Origin: Corallincola holothuriorum
GTDB taxonomy: Bacteria; Pseudomonadota; Gammaproteobacteria; Enterobacterales; Neiellaceae
Assembly: GCF_003336225.1 (NCBI RefSeq)
Contig: NZ_QPID01000011.1
Location: forward strand, 62,001-126,000
Direction of reading: 5' to 3'
Length of the DNA stretch: 64,000 nucleotides
Each line of letters opens with the position of its first letter. Within the stretch, counting starts at the first letter, position 1. The notes below the pieces were generated by a model, which saw nothing but the letters and a program-made list of their open reading frames with translations, was not told the origin of the DNA and did no database searches. Both the position numbers and the translations under genes were made by a program. Positions 17,854 through 28,264 of the stretch are shown here, piece by piece.

Positions 17854-19494
17854 TTGAAATGGTTATCGTTTTTTTTATGTTGGATGGCGTTGGCGCTGAC
17901 CTCATCCGCCCACGGGACTGTTGTTGAAGAACCCCTGGCGGCCGATCAATTCAACCAAGGGCTGACATTGCTCGGCTCTAAAAAGTATCCGCAAAAAGAG
18001 CAGGCCGTGCGTTTGCTATTGGCCAGTAAAGATCCTCGCACACAAACGATCTTACAGCTGTTGCTGGATGGGCAGCTTTACCGTCAGAAAAAGACCAACG
18101 CGGTCGTGTTTATGCAGAAGGCGGAAGATGGCGCTACCCATGTCGCGCCGTTGCTGGTTGACGGTGAGATTAATCGATCATTTGCCGGCCTTCTTGCTGT
18201 CAAAAAGCGCAGCGTAAAACGAGTGGGTTTGAACAACGCCCTGCGCAAACAGATTAAACAGGGATTAGCGACCTTGGGGTTGGCAGCGGAAGATCCTGCC
18301 AATCGCGCCGCAGCTATCGAAGCGCTAATCGGTGAACTTACGCCTGAAACAAATGGATTACTGGTCGAGCGGTTGGCGTTAGAAACCGATGACGACGTGC
18401 GTGAACTTATCACTATTGCTTTGGCCGTCGATAACCTCAATAAAGAGAGTACGGATCTGGCCGCTGATATTGCTGTATTGGCTGACAGCCTGCAGCCTAC
18501 CGCCCGCAATGCCTTGGTCAGTTTTGCTGATGCCACAGAGAATCCTGAGTTAAAGCAGCAAGCAGAGAAAGCGCTGGCGCGTATTGACCAAAAAGTAAAA
18601 TATTCCGGCTTTGCTGAAACGCTGTTTTTTGGTTTAAGCCTGGGGTCGGTATTAGTACTAGCGGCCATTGGTCTTGCCATCACCTTTGGCGTGATGGGCG
18701 TGATCAATATGGCCCACGGTGAGTTAATCATGCTGGGTGCTTACACCACTTATGTGGTTCAGCTATTGATGCCCAACCACATTGGTTTGTCGATCCTGGT
18801 AGCGATACCTGCTGCGTTCATTGTTTCCGGCGTAGTCGGTATTGCCATTGAACGTTTTGTTATCCGCTTTTTGTATGGTCGTCCGTTAGAAACATTGTTG
18901 GCGACCTTTGGCCTCAGTTTGATTTTGCAGCAGGCGGTGAGAAGCGTTTTCTCCCCCCTCAACCGTTCTGTTGCAACCCCTGATTGGATGAGTGGCTCAC
19001 TGATGATTAATCCTGTGTTGTCACTCACCCTTAATCGCCTCTATATCGTGCTGTTTTGTCTCATCGTGTTTGCGCTGCTGTTCGCACTGTTGCGTTATAC
19101 CCGCTTAGGCTTGCAGGTGCGTGCCGTATCGCAAAATCGGGCGATGGCCCGCGCGATGGGCGTGCGTTCATCTCGGGTTGATGCCTTGACCTTTGGCTTG
19201 GGCTCGGGTGTAGCAGGGGTGGCTGGTGTGGCACTGAGTCAACTCACCAACGTCGGGCCTAACTTGGGGCAGGCCTACATCATTGACTCGTTCATGGTGG
19301 TGGTGTTTGGCGGCGTCGGTAACTTGTGGGGCACCTTAGTGGCTGGGCTGTCACTTGGTGTGGCCAATAAGATCATGGAGCCGATGGCGGGCGCAGTACT
19401 GGCGAAGATCCTAGTGCTGATCTTTATCATTCTATTTATTCAAAAACGACCTAAGGGCTTGTTCCCGCAGAAAGGTCGTTCGGCGGAGGATTAA
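17854..19494 (+). CDS. urtB: Urea ABC transporter, permease UrtB
   Basis: About 546 residues. TTG at 17854 is the best start: GGAAGGAG lies nine bases upstream and the product then begins with a proper signal/anchor (LKWLSFFLCW). In-frame codons upstream (to 17815) would prepend a charged, unnatural leader. Residues about 30-255 form the UrtB-specific periplasmic HEAT-like alpha-solenoid (repeated alanine-rich helices). The C-terminal half is a LivH-type permease with GVMGVINMAHGELIMLGAY and the conserved cytoplasmic loop with RAVSQNRAMARAMGV. It ends two bases before urtC. Confidence 0.95.
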   Translation: MKWLSFFLCWMALALTSSAHGTVVEEPLAADQFNQGLTLLGSKKYPQKEQAVRLLLASKDPRTQTILQLLLDGQLYRQKKTNAVVFMQKAEDGATHVAPLLVDGEINRSFAGLLAVKKRSVKRVGLNNALRKQIKQGLATLGLAAEDPANRAAAIEALIGELTPETNGLLVERLALETDDDVRELITIALAVDNLNKESTDLAADIAVLADSLQPTARNALVSFADATENPELKQQAEKALARIDQKVKYSGFAETLFFGLSLGSVLVLAAIGLAITFGVMGVINMAHGELIMLGAYTTYVVQLLMPNHIGLSILVAIPAAFIVSGVVGIAIERFVIRFLYGRPLETLLATFGLSLILQQAVRSVFSPLNRSVATPDWMSGSLMINPVLSLTLNRLYIVLFCLIVFALLFALLRYTRLGLQVRAVSQNRAMARAMGVRSSRVDALTFGLGSGVAGVAGVALSQLTNVGPNLGQAYIIDSFMVVVFGGVGNLWGTLVAGLSLGVANKIMEPMAGAVLAKILVLIFIILFIQKRPKGLFPQKGRSAED

Positions 19495-19496
19495 GC

Positions 19497-20612
19497 ATGA
19501 GTGTGCAGTCGCAAAACGTGTTTAATCGCGCGACCGTGGTATTTCTCGGAACCCTGTTTGTGGTGGCCGTGTTAGTGCCCGTGCTAAATATGCTGGTGTC
19601 GCCAGACAGCAGTTTTCACCTCAACACCTATACCGTGACCTTATTGGGCAAATATCTGACCTATGCGCTGCTTGCAGTGGCCGTGGATCTGGTATGGGGT
19701 TATCTCGGCATTCTTAGTTTGGGGCATGGTGCCTTTTTCGCTCTTGGTGGCTATGCCATGGGCATGTATCTGATGCGTCAGATCGGTGACCGTGGCGTTT
19801 ATGGGCATCCGCTATTACCAGACTTTATGGTGTTCCTCGATTGGCAGGAGTTACCTTGGTATTGGCTGGGCTTTGATCAGTTTTGGTTTGCCGCGTTAAT
19901 GATTGTTCTAGTGCCGGGTTCGCTGGCGTTTGCCTTTGGTTGGTTGGCGTTTCGCTCACGGGTGACCGGGGTTTATCTGTCGATCATGACCCAGGCCCTG
20001 ACCTTCGCGCTGCTGTTAGCCTTCTTCCGTAACGAGATGGGTTTTGGTGGTAACAATGGCTTGACCGACTTTAAGGAGTTGCTTGGTTTTAACCTGCAAT
20101 CAGATGGTACTCGCATTGGCCTATTCCTTTGCTCGGCATTGGCGCTGGGGCTGGGGTATCTGGCCTGTAGGTTTATTATCGCCAGCAAGTTGGGACGGGT
20201 ATCGATGGCGGTGCGCGATGCGGAATCCCGTACCCGCTTTATCGGTTTTAAAGTGGAATATATCAAGCTCGCGGTATTTACCTTTTCCGCCGTTTTGGCA
20301 GGGATCGCCGGTGCTCTGTATGTGCCGCAAGTGGGCATTATTAACCCGTCAGAATTTTCGCCGCTGAACTCTATTGAACTGGTGGTATGGGTCGCTATTG
20401 GCGGTCGAGCCACGCTATATGGTGCGGTGATCGGTGCCATATTGGTGAACTACGCAAAAAGTTATCTTACCGTCGCTATGCCTGAAGTGTGGCTGTTTGC
20501 TCTTGGCGCACTGTTTGTGGTGGTGACGCTGTTCCTACCTAATGGCCTGGTGGGGTTATTTAACAACCTTAAGCGTAAACAGAAGGCGACTGCCGAGGAG
20601 GCAAACGCATGA
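19497..20612 (+). CDS. urtC: Urea ABC transporter, permease UrtC
   Basis: 371 residues, LivM-type permease with about eight to ten membrane helices. Recognisable parts are YALLAVAVDLVWGYLGILSLGHGAFFALGGYAMGMYL cut here at its core (LSLGHGAFFALGGYA), the insert EMGFGGNNGLTD typical of UrtC, and the EAA-like loop RDAESRTRFIGFK. It forms the translocation pore with UrtB. It starts two bases after urtB and overlaps urtD by ATGA. Confidence 0.95.
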   Translation: MSVQSQNVFNRATVVFLGTLFVVAVLVPVLNMLVSPDSSFHLNTYTVTLLGKYLTYALLAVAVDLVWGYLGILSLGHGAFFALGGYAMGMYLMRQIGDRGVYGHPLLPDFMVFLDWQELPWYWLGFDQFWFAALMIVLVPGSLAFAFGWLAFRSRVTGVYLSIMTQALTFALLLAFFRNEMGFGGNNGLTDFKELLGFNLQSDGTRIGLFLCSALALGLGYLACRFIIASKLGRVSMAVRDAESRTRFIGFKVEYIKLAVFTFSAVLAGIAGALYVPQVGIINPSEFSPLNSIELVVWVAIGGRATLYGAVIGAILVNYAKSYLTVAMPEVWLFALGALFVVVTLFLPNGLVGLFNNLKRKQKATAEEANA

Positions 20613-21439
20613 ATATGACCGATGCGTTTTATGAATACGGCCGCCGTGATCAGGTGTTCGAATTTCTTAAGCCTGTGCAATCGCCGATGCTGGATGTGGC
20701 CAAAGGTTACATCCTCTATCTGGAAGATATCAGCGTCAGTTTTGATGGCTTTAAAGCGATTAACGACCTGAACCTCTACATCAAAGAGGGTGAACTGCGT
20801 TGCATCATCGGCCCCAATGGCGCAGGTAAAACCACCATGATGGACATCATTACCGGTAAAACCCGTCCTGATAGTGGCAGTGCCTGGTTTGGCCAAAGCA
20901 TCAACCTGTTGAATATGAGTGAGCCTGAGATCGCCCAAGCGGGGATCGGCCGCAAGTTTCAGAAACCCACGGTATTTGAGCAACTGAGTGTGTTTTCAAA
21001 TCTGGAACTGTCGATGTCTGGTGCCAAAGGGGTGTTTGCCACGTTGACCGCTCGTTTAACTGGCGAGCAGAAAGATCAGATCGATCAGGTACTCACTCAG
21101 ATCGGTCTGCTGGATCAGCGCTGGTTAGATGCGGGGAGTTTGTCCCATGGCCAGAAACAGTGGTTAGAAATTGGCATGTTGCTGATGCAGAACCCGAAAC
21201 TGTTATTGGTGGATGAGCCTGTGGCGGGGATGACCCATCAGGAGATGGATCGTACGGGTGAGTTACTGACCTCGTTAGCGGGGCAACACTCCATCGTACT
21301 GGTGGAGCATGACATGGACTTTGTGCGCTCGCTCGCTAAGCAGGTCACCGTGTTGCACCAAGGTAGCGTGTTGGCAGAAGGCAGCATGGAACAAGTGCAG
21401 CAAGACCCGCGCGTGGTCGAAGTTTATCTGGGAGAGTAA
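20609..21439 (+). CDS. urtD: Urea ABC transporter, ATPase UrtD
   Basis: 276 residues, LivG-type nucleotide-binding subunit. Walker A GPNGAGKTT, signature LSHGQKQWLEIGMLLM, Walker B LLLVDEPVAGM and switch His in LVEHDMDFV are all present. An N-terminal extension of about 35 residues precedes the ABC core, which is common in UrtD. The ATG overlaps the urtC stop. Confidence 0.95.
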   Translation: MNMTDAFYEYGRRDQVFEFLKPVQSPMLDVAKGYILYLEDISVSFDGFKAINDLNLYIKEGELRCIIGPNGAGKTTMMDIITGKTRPDSGSAWFGQSINLLNMSEPEIAQAGIGRKFQKPTVFEQLSVFSNLELSMSGAKGVFATLTARLTGEQKDQIDQVLTQIGLLDQRWLDAGSLSHGQKQWLEIGMLLMQNPKLLLVDEPVAGMTHQEMDRTGELLTSLAGQHSIVLVEHDMDFVRSLAKQVTVLHQGSVLAEGSMEQVQQDPRVVEVYLGE

Positions 21440-21441
21440 CC

Positions 21442-22137
21442 ATGCTGAGTATTAAAGGACTCAATCAGTATTACGGCCAAAGCCATACTTTGTGGGATCT
21501 TGACCTGGAAGTGGTGGAGGGCGCCTGCACCTGTTTAATGGGGCGCAATGGCGTCGGCAAAACTACTTTGCTGCAATGCATCATGGGGCTGTTGCCGGTG
21601 AAGTCCGGCAGTATTGAATTTAACGGTGCGCCGATTGAGAAGCTCATTAGTGAAAAACGAGCGCCCATGGGGATCGGTTACGTCCCGCAAGGCAGGCAGA
21701 TATTCCCACTGCTAACGGTGGAAGAAAATCTGCAGGTAGGCTTGCCCGCCCGTCCGGATCGTAGCAACAAAATTCCTGAGTTTATTTTCGAACTGTTTCC
21801 CGTTTTAGCTGAGATGATGAATCGTCGTGGTGGCGATCTCTCCGGAGGGCAACAGCAACAGTTGGCCATTGGTCGTGCCTTGGCGATCGACCCCAAGCTG
21901 CTGATCCTCGATGAACCCACCGAAGGGATCCAGCCTAATGTGGTGGCTGAGATCGGTGACATTATCCGTCGCTTAAACGAAGAGATCGGCCTGACCGTCT
22001 TGCTGGTGGAACAGAAGCTACCGTTCGCTCGCAAAGTGGCGGATAACTTCTGCATTCTTGATCGTGGTCGGCAAGTGGCGACGGGCGAGATGACGGCGTT
22101 GGATGACACCTTAATCAAAAGGTACCTGACCGTATGA
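21442..22137 (+). CDS. urtE: Urea ABC transporter, ATPase UrtE
   Basis: 231 residues, LivF-type nucleotide-binding subunit. Walker A GRNGVGKTT, signature LSGGQQQQLAIGRAL, Walker B LLILDEPTEGIQP and LVEQKLPFA are intact. It pairs with UrtD to power urea import. It begins two bases after urtD and its stop overlaps the ureD start (ATGA), directly coupling transporter and urease synthesis. Confidence 0.96.
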   Translation: MLSIKGLNQYYGQSHTLWDLDLEVVEGACTCLMGRNGVGKTTLLQCIMGLLPVKSGSIEFNGAPIEKLISEKRAPMGIGYVPQGRQIFPLLTVEENLQVGLPARPDRSNKIPEFIFELFPVLAEMMNRRGGDLSGGQQQQLAIGRALAIDPKLLILDEPTEGIQPNVVAEIGDIIRRLNEEIGLTVLLVEQKLPFARKVADNFCILDRGRQVATGEMTALDDTLIKRYLTV

Positions 22138-23057
22138 GTGAGCGCCCTTTGCCCTCTGAGCTGGATACGTCAATGTTGCTGCCTGAAGAGGGGGCAGCGG
22201 CGGTGACGACACAGTTAACTTTTGGCTCGCAGCGGCATTGGGCGGCGTCGTTAGCGCTAGGGTTTGACGCACCGGTGGGTAAGACCCGCATGCATAAGAT
22301 GGATTTTTATGGGCCGTTAAGAGTGCAGCGGCCGTTTTATCCGGAAGGGGATGTGTGCCATGTGTATCTGCTGCACCCGCCGGGTGGTTTGGTCTCTGGG
22401 GATGATCTGTCTATTCAGATCGAATGTGGTGATAACGCCCACGCGCTGTTAACGACGCCATCGGCCGGAAAGATCTACCACGCCGATAGCTGCGATGTGA
22501 TCCAGAAGCAGCAGGTGAACCTGTGTATCGATAATGCCCGCTGTGAGTGGTTGCCTATGGAAACCTTGGTGTTTGATGGTGCCCATGGCGTGTTAGACAC
22601 CTGCATTAACCTTCACGGCAACGCAAAGTTTATTGGGATGGACGTGATCTGTTTAGGCCGACCCGCCTCAGACCTGCCATTTTCCCAAGGCAAAATCGAG
22701 CAACGACTGTCTCTTTATCACGATGGCCGTCCCTTGCTACTGGAGCGACAGAAATTAGCAGGTAACGATCCGCTGATGCTTGCGATGCCTGCATTTCAAG
22801 GGGCAACGGTCTCCGGCACCTTGGTCGCTTACGGCACTGATGCTAGAGAAACGCTCGTTGAGCAATTACGCGCGGCACTGCCTGAACGCGAGGGCAGTGA
22901 CTGGTTTAGTGTGACTGAGCGGTTGGATCTGATCATTGTGCGTTACTTGGGACATGACAGCGAGCAAGCACAGCGCGGATTGCGCTTAGCGTGGCAGATC
23001 TTGCGGCCTGAGGTGATTGGGCTGCCGCCCTGTCCGCCTAGGATCTGGGCCACTTAG
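22134..23057 (+). CDS. ureD: Urease accessory protein UreD (UreH)
   Basis: 307 residues. The central KTRMHKMDFYGPLRVQRPFYPEG and LLHPPGGLVSGDDL, followed by LLTTPSAGKIYHAD, identify the UreD family, the scaffold that binds apo-urease and recruits UreF and UreG for nickel insertion. The length is slightly longer than enterobacterial UreD because of about 30 extra N-terminal residues. It is separated from ureA by 60 bp, the widest gap in the ure set. Confidence 0.95.
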   Translation: MSERPLPSELDTSMLLPEEGAAAVTTQLTFGSQRHWAASLALGFDAPVGKTRMHKMDFYGPLRVQRPFYPEGDVCHVYLLHPPGGLVSGDDLSIQIECGDNAHALLTTPSAGKIYHADSCDVIQKQQVNLCIDNARCEWLPMETLVFDGAHGVLDTCINLHGNAKFIGMDVICLGRPASDLPFSQGKIEQRLSLYHDGRPLLLERQKLAGNDPLMLAMPAFQGATVSGTLVAYGTDARETLVEQLRAALPEREGSDWFSVTERLDLIIVRYLGHDSEQAQRGLRLAWQILRPEVIGLPPCPPRIWAT

Positions 23058-23117
23058 GTCGAGTGTTGACGCCATTAAATTGATAGTAAAAAGAACAATA
23101 TAGGTAATGAGGTAGCC

Positions 23118-23420
23118 ATGGAACTGTCACCCAGAGAGAAAGATAAGCTGCTGCTGTTTTCTGCAGCCATGCTGGCAGAGCGCCGGTTAGCACGGGGGTT
23201 GAAACTGAATTATCCGGAAGCGATTGCGCTGATCTCATTTGAAGTGATGGAAGGGGCGCGAGATGGACGCAGTGTGGCAGAGCTGATGAGCAGTGGTCGT
23301 CATATCCTGACGCGCGAGCAAGTGATGGATGGCATCGCTGAGATGATCCATGACGTTCAGGTGGAAGCCACCTTTCCAGATGGTACCAAGCTGGTGACCA
23401 TCCATGAGCCGATCCAGTAA
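23118..23420 (+). CDS. ureA: Urease gamma subunit
   Basis: 100 residues, full length. [19 protein letters not shown] and [17 protein letters not shown], then [17 protein letters not shown], are diagnostic. It is a separate gamma chain, as in Klebsiella-type ureases, rather than a fused gamma-beta chain. GGTAGCC-type spacing before the ATG and the adjoining ureB indicate co-translation. Confidence 0.97.
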   Translation: MELSPREKDKLLLFSAAMLAERRLARGLKLNYPEAIALISFEVMEGARDGRSVAELMSSGRHILTREQVMDGIAEMIHDVQVEATFPDGTKLVTIHEPIQ

Positions 23421-23430
23421 GGAGTGAGTC

Positions 23431-23760
23431 ATGAGTCAATCCGTTAGCGGCAAAATGATCCCGGGTGAATATCAACTGAGTGACCAGCCTATCCAGCTGA
23501 ATGTTGGTCGCAAGACCGTTCAGCTTAAGGTAGTGAATCATGGGGATCGTCCGGTACAGATCGGATCCCACTATCACTTTTATGAAGCCAACCCAGCCCT
23601 TGAGTTTGATCGTGAGGCGGCAAAAGGGATGCGTTTGAATATCGCCGCAGGCACAGCAGTGCGTTTTGAGCCAGGGCAGACCCGCACCATTGAGCTGGTT
23701 GATATTGCTGGTAAACGAGAGATTTATGGCTTTCGTGGTGATGTGATGGGAGCGCTGTGA
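23431..23760 (+). CDS. ureB: Urease beta subunit
   Basis: 109 residues. [31 protein letters not shown] and FRGDVMGAL mark urease beta. GGAGTGAG lies upstream of the ATG. It assembles with UreA and UreC into the trimeric (alpha-beta-gamma)3 enzyme. Confidence 0.97.
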   Translation: MSQSVSGKMIPGEYQLSDQPIQLNVGRKTVQLKVVNHGDRPVQIGSHYHFYEANPALEFDREAAKGMRLNIAAGTAVRFEPGQTRTIELVDIAGKREIYGFRGDVMGAL

Positions 23761-23811
23761 AGATGAAGAGATATGCATTGCAGAGGCAAACGGCAGCAAA
23801 AGGAGTCGGTC

Positions 23812-25518
23812 ATGAGTGAGATCTCTCGTCAGGCTTACGTCGATATGTATGGCCCCACGGTTGGTGATCGCGTGCGTTTGGCTGATACCGACCTGTTTAT
23901 TCAAGTAGAAAAAGATTTCACCGTGTACGGCGATGAAGTGAAATTTGGTGGCGGTAAGGTGATCCGTGACGGCATGGGCCAGGGGCAGCTGTGCCGTGAT
24001 CAGGTGATGGACTTGGTGATCACCAATGCGTTGATCCTTGACCATTGGGGCATCGTTAAAGCCGATGTGGGTGTTAAGGATGGTTGTATTGCCGCCATTG
24101 GTAAGGCGGGTAATGCCGATACTCAGGAAGGCGTGACTATTCATATCGGTGCCAGCACCGAAGTGATTGCGGGTGAGGGGCAGATCCTCACCGCAGGCGC
24201 GATTGACGCCCATATTCATTTTATCTGTCCGCAACAGATCGAAGAAGCGATGATGTCGGGCACCACCACCATGATTGGTGGCGGCACTGGCCCAGCGACC
24301 GGCACCAATGCCACCACCTGCACACCGGGGGCCTGGAACATCGCCCGCATGTTGCAAAGTACCGATGACTTTCCGATGAATTTTGGTTTTCTAGGCAAGG
24401 GTAACGCCAGCTTGCCAGAGCCATTAGCTGAGCAGATAGAAGCGGGCGTATGTGGCTTAAAACTGCATGAAGATTGGGGCACCACACCGGCGGCTATCGA
24501 CAACTGTTTAAGTGTCGCAGAGCAGTATGATGTGCAGGTGGCTATCCATACTGACACGCTGAATGAGTCGGGCTTTGTCGAAGATACGTTGGCTGCATTT
24601 AAAGATCGTACCATCCACACTTATCACACCGAAGGTGCCGGTGGCGGCCATGCGCCGGATATTATCCGTGCCTGTAGTCAGCAAAATGTGCTGCCTTCAT
24701 CAACCAATCCGACCCGGCCATACACGGTGAATACCGTCGATGAACACCTGGATATGTTGATGGTGTGCCACCATCTGGATCCAAATATTCCAGAAGATGT
24801 GGCCTTTGCCGATTCCCGTATTCGTAAAGAGACCATCGCCGCCGAAGATATTCTGCATGACATGGGCGTGTTTTCGATGATCGCATCGGATTCGCAAGCG
24901 ATGGGCCGTATCGGCGAGGTGATCTGTCGGACCTGGCAGACCGCCCATAAGATGCGCCAGCAACGCGGTTTGTTGCCTGAAGATGAAGCGATTGGCTGTG
25001 ACAATTTCCGTGCCCGTCGCTATATCGCTAAATACACCATTAACCCGGCGTTGGCCCACGGTATTGCCGATCACGTCGGTTCCATTGAAGTGGGGAAAAT
25101 GGCGGATCTGGTGCTGTGGAAACCGATGTTTTTTGGCATTAAACCGGCCTTGATTTTGAAGTCAGGCTTTATTGCTGCCGCCCCAATGGGGGATCCCAAT
25201 GCATCCATTCCGACGCCACAGCCGGTGCATTATCGCTATATGTTTGGCGGCCATGGCAGCGCTGCGGCGAAAACCTCAGTGACTTTTGTCAGTCAGCATG
25301 CTGCTGATAACGGTTTAGCTGAGCAGTTAGGCTTGAAACGCCAGTTACTGCCAGTATCGGGAACCCGAACGGTCACCAAAGCCGATATGAAGTTGAACAA
25401 TGCCTGCCCGAAAGTCGAGGTCGATCCACAAAATTATGAAGTACGCGCCGACGGCGTGCTGCTGACCTGTGAGCCAGCGGCAGAACTGCCATTGGCACAG
25501 CGCTACTGTTTGTTTTAG
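23812..25518 (+). CDS. ureC: Urease alpha (catalytic) subunit
   Basis: 568 residues from ATG 23812, which has AAAGGAG eight bases upstream and gives the standard N-terminus ([16 protein letters not shown]). Nickel and catalytic residues are in place: [10 protein letters not shown] (metal His pair), GLKLHEDWG (carbamylated Lys), [23 protein letters not shown], and MVCHHLD with the flap His. It hydrolyses urea to ammonia and carbamate. No disruption is seen. Confidence 0.98.
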   Translation: MSEISRQAYVDMYGPTVGDRVRLADTDLFIQVEKDFTVYGDEVKFGGGKVIRDGMGQGQLCRDQVMDLVITNALILDHWGIVKADVGVKDGCIAAIGKAGNADTQEGVTIHIGASTEVIAGEGQILTAGAIDAHIHFICPQQIEEAMMSGTTTMIGGGTGPATGTNATTCTPGAWNIARMLQSTDDFPMNFGFLGKGNASLPEPLAEQIEAGVCGLKLHEDWGTTPAAIDNCLSVAEQYDVQVAIHTDTLNESGFVEDTLAAFKDRTIHTYHTEGAGGGHAPDIIRACSQQNVLPSSTNPTRPYTVNTVDEHLDMLMVCHHLDPNIPEDVAFADSRIRKETIAAEDILHDMGVFSMIASDSQAMGRIGEVICRTWQTAHKMRQQRGLLPEDEAIGCDNFRARRYIAKYTINPALAHGIADHVGSIEVGKMADLVLWKPMFFGIKPALILKSGFIAAAPMGDPNASIPTPQPVHYRYMFGGHGSAAAKTSVTFVSQHAADNGLAEQLGLKRQLLPVSGTRTVTKADMKLNNACPKVEVDPQNYEVRADGVLLTCEPAAELPLAQRYCLF

Positions 25519-25555
25519 AAGACGGCCTGTTTTAAAGAAGGTTTTGGAGAGAGAT

Positions 25556-26092
25556 ATGTTGAGAATTATCGCCAAGCATAGTCATCCGGTGGGCGAGTTA
25601 TTTGATCAATTGACGCTGCCTTTCTCATTGCGCCAGAAAGGACGTTTCCGTGCCAGCTCTGATGCTGGTCATGACGTGGGTGTGTTTCTGCCCCGTGGTG
25701 AGGTGTTGATGGAAGGCGACTACTTGGTGACTGAGTGTGGCAAATGTTTCGCCGTGAAAGCGGAAGCGGAACAGGTGGTGGTTGCCAGAACGGATTGTTG
25801 GCACACCTTTGCCCGTGCCTGTTATCACTTGGGTAATCGCCATGTACCGCTGCAAGTGGGTGAGCGTTGGATCCGCTTTCAACCTGACCATGTCTTGGAG
25901 CAGATGGTTGAGTTGCTGGGACTGAACGTGACCGCAGAAAAAGCCGGTTTTACGCCAGAAAATGGCGCGTATGCCCAGGGGCTGGGAGGGCACTCCCATG
26001 GTCATGGCCATTCCCACGATGATGATCATAGCCACGACTATAGCCATGAACATCCGGCAGAAACACTGCCAGTGACAGGTCATAGCCACTGA
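25556..26092 (+). CDS. ureE: Urease accessory nickel chaperone UreE
   Basis: 178 residues from ATG 25556, preceded by GGAGAGAG. N-terminal peptide-binding domain, then the metallochaperone domain with CWHTFARACYHLGNRHVPLQ and HDHVLEQM-like residues (here PDHVLEQMVELLG). The C-terminus is His-rich, with about fourteen histidines (HSHGHGHSH and further on), a nickel-storage tail of the Klebsiella type. The stop codon overlaps the ureF start by one base. Confidence 0.96.
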   Translation: MLRIIAKHSHPVGELFDQLTLPFSLRQKGRFRASSDAGHDVGVFLPRGEVLMEGDYLVTECGKCFAVKAEAEQVVVARTDCWHTFARACYHLGNRHVPLQVGERWIRFQPDHVLEQMVELLGLNVTAEKAGFTPENGAYAQGLGGHSHGHGHSHDDDHSHDYSHEHPAETLPVTGHSH

Positions 26093-26769
26093 TGGCCAGC
26101 GCAAACCTGCTGTCGTTACTGCATCTCAGCAGTCCTAGTTTGCCGATCGGTGCGTTTGCCTACAGTCAAGGGCTGGAGTCAGCGGTAGAACTGGGCTGGG
26201 TGAAGGATCCTGATAGCCTGCAACAATGGCTGGAGCAGATGATGACCCACGGTCTATCCCATGTGGATATACCTCTGCTGAAGCGCTTGTATATCAGCTG
26301 GCAACAGCAGGATCTTAATGCCGTTAGCTACTGGCAGGATGTAGTGATGGCCAATCGAGAAAGCGCTGAACTGCTGAAAGAGGAAACGCAGTTAGGCACT
26401 ACCTTCTCCCGTTTGATCCATAGCTTGGAGCTGGCACCCGAGGGGGGCTTTGCGATACCGGGGGAGCGACTGCCCGGTTACCTGTCGATGTATGCCTATG
26501 CCGCGCAGAAGTTGCAGATCCCTTTGGCTGATGCCTTAGCTGGCTGGCTGTGGAGCTGGCTGGAGAATCAAGTGGTGGTGGCATGTAAAACGGTGCCATT
26601 GGGGCAGACGGCAGCGCAGAAGATCCTTTTAAAGTTGCACGGCGCGATCCAAACCTGTGTCAGTGACGGGGAGGCGGTCGCAGATGACGAGATCGGCATG
26701 ACCCTGCCGGCCTTTGCCATGGTCAGCGCCTGGCACGAACAACAATATTCACGATTATTTAGGAGTTGA
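26092..26769 (+). CDS. ureF: Urease accessory protein UreF
   Basis: 225 residues. [25 protein letters not shown] is the UreF N-terminal signature (core [13 protein letters not shown]), followed by [12 protein letters not shown] and the all-helical body. UreF bridges UreD and UreG during nickel insertion. One-base overlap with ureE and a one-base gap to the ureG start show tight coupling. Confidence 0.95.
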   Translation: MASANLLSLLHLSSPSLPIGAFAYSQGLESAVELGWVKDPDSLQQWLEQMMTHGLSHVDIPLLKRLYISWQQQDLNAVSYWQDVVMANRESAELLKEETQLGTTFSRLIHSLELAPEGGFAIPGERLPGYLSMYAYAAQKLQIPLADALAGWLWSWLENQVVVACKTVPLGQTAAQKILLKLHGAIQTCVSDGEAVADDEIGMTLPAFAMVSAWHEQQYSRLFRS

Positions 26770-26770
26770 T

Positions 26771-27430
26771 ATGAGCCAACAATGTTTACGAGTCGGCGTC
26801 GGTGGCCCAGTCGGTTCTGGAAAAACCGCGCTGTTGCGCCAACTGTGTAAGGCGATGCGGCAGCACTATGACTTAGCTGTTGTGACCAACGATATCTACA
26901 CCAAAGAGGATGCCGAGTTTCTGTTACGCCATGAAGCGCTGGAAGCCGATCGCATTCTGGGTGTGGAAACGGGCGGTTGTCCCCACACTGCCATTCGTGA
27001 AGACGCGTCTATGAATCTGGCCGCCATTGATGAGTTACTGGTGCGTCATCCGAAGTTGGAATTCGTACTGGTGGAAAGTGGTGGCGATAACCTCAGCGCC
27101 ACGTTTAGCCCGGAGTTGTCAGATCTAACCTTGTACGTGATTGACGTCTGCGCTGGTGACAAGATCCCCCGTAAAGGAGGCCCCGGTATTACTAAGTCTG
27201 ATCTGCTGATTATCAACAAAACCGATCTCGCCCCCATGGTGAACGCGTCTTTGGATGTAATGGATCGCGATGCGAAAAAAATGCGTGGCGAACGGCCGTT
27301 TGTGTTTACCAACTTAATGCGCGGTGACGGTGTGCAAACCATCATAGATTTTATTATTGAGCAGGGCATGTTGACCCCAAAACCGGTGACAGTGGCCGAA
27401 ATTAGTGCTGAAGAAGGAGAGTGTGTATGA
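26771..27430 (+). CDS. ureG: Urease accessory GTPase UreG
   Basis: 219 residues. ATG 26771 is chosen because AGGAG lies just before it. P-loop [10 protein letters not shown], the nickel-binding Cys-Pro-His in [32 protein letters not shown] and the NKTDLAP guanine motif are intact. It supplies nickel and GTP energy for urease maturation. Its stop overlaps the next start by ATGA. Confidence 0.96.
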   Translation: MSQQCLRVGVGGPVGSGKTALLRQLCKAMRQHYDLAVVTNDIYTKEDAEFLLRHEALEADRILGVETGGCPHTAIREDASMNLAAIDELLVRHPKLEFVLVESGGDNLSATFSPELSDLTLYVIDVCAGDKIPRKGGPGITKSDLLIINKTDLAPMVNASLDVMDRDAKKMRGERPFVFTNLMRGDGVQTIIDFIIEQGMLTPKPVTVAEISAEEGECV

Positions 27431-28023
27431 AAAGTTTAATCACAAAATATGGTGCGTCTGCCGCAGTGCTATTGTCGGTTTTCTCTTCCGCTCAGGTATT
27501 TGCCCATGCGGGGCATGAGCATGTCGCCCACGGCGCGGGTGCAGAATTCAGTGCTGGTTTAATGCACACCATCACCGGCTGGGATCATTTGATCGCGATG
27601 GTAGGTTTTGGTCTCTTAATCGCTACGTTTGTCGGCTCTCAGCGTGTTGGCGCGCTGGTGATGTCCGGCGTGGCGCTGCTATCAGGCTTAGTGGCTGGTA
27701 GCCTTGTTTCCGGTATGTTGGCATCGGCATCATTGTTCGAACAATTGGTCTTGGCGTCAGTATTCGCGCTACCTGTGTTGGCGTTGGTGAGTTGGCGGCA
27801 AGCTAAATTTCAACTGTTAGTGTTGTCCGCTATCGTGTTGTTTAGTGCTTGTCATGGCGTGGTGCAGGGGATTGAAGCGCAAATGGTTAGTGCTGGCTTG
27901 ATGTTTAATCTGGGTTTGCTGGTATCAAGTATGTTGCTGCTTTCGTTATCTGCATGGGCCGCGGTTGTGCTCCGCTCTCTCTCGAATGCAGAAGCTGATG
28001 AACAGAAGCAATTTACAAATTGA
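27427..28023 (+). CDS. ureJ: HupE/UreJ family nickel permease
   Basis: 198 residues with a cleavable signal peptide and about six membrane helices. After the signal comes [10 protein letters not shown], and then [19 protein letters not shown], the HupE/UreJ signature with histidines in the first helix. Family members import nickel, here for the urease made from the same operon. It overlaps ureG by four bases and is the last gene, followed by a terminator. Confidence 0.93.
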   Translation: MKSLITKYGASAAVLLSVFSSAQVFAHAGHEHVAHGAGAEFSAGLMHTITGWDHLIAMVGFGLLIATFVGSQRVGALVMSGVALLSGLVAGSLVSGMLASASLFEQLVLASVFALPVLALVSWRQAKFQLLVLSAIVLFSACHGVVQGIEAQMVSAGLMFNLGLLVSSMLLLSLSAWAAVVLRSLSNAEADEQKQFTN

Positions 28024-28063
28024 TCCCCAATAGGGGGAAGCAGTGCTTTTGACACGAGAGAAT

Positions 28064-28095
28064 AAAAAGCTGATCTAAACGGTCAGCTTTTTTGT
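28064..28095 (+). terminator. Terminator of the urt-ure operon
   Basis: AAAAGCTGA-C on the left pairs with G-TCAGCTTTTTT on the right (28064-28093), 40 bp after the ureJ stop. Confidence 0.85.
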
Positions 28096-28264
28096 GTATA
28101 TAACAATCAAATTAGTGTCGAGATAGTTGTCATTCTATCCGCAGGTTTTAGAGATGGAGGTCCCATCATTTTGAGTATTATAGCTTTTTAATGATTGGCT
28201 CGTTTTTTGCTGACTATATGGTTCATTATTCTTATAAAGAAATACAAAGCTGGGAGTAGAAGTA

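Noticed and set aside
23038-24357. A 439-codon open frame on the minus strand across the ureA-ureB-ureC genes
   Set aside because: It is antisense to three certain urease genes, has low-complexity His/Thr-rich composition and no ribosome site; a shadow of codon bias.
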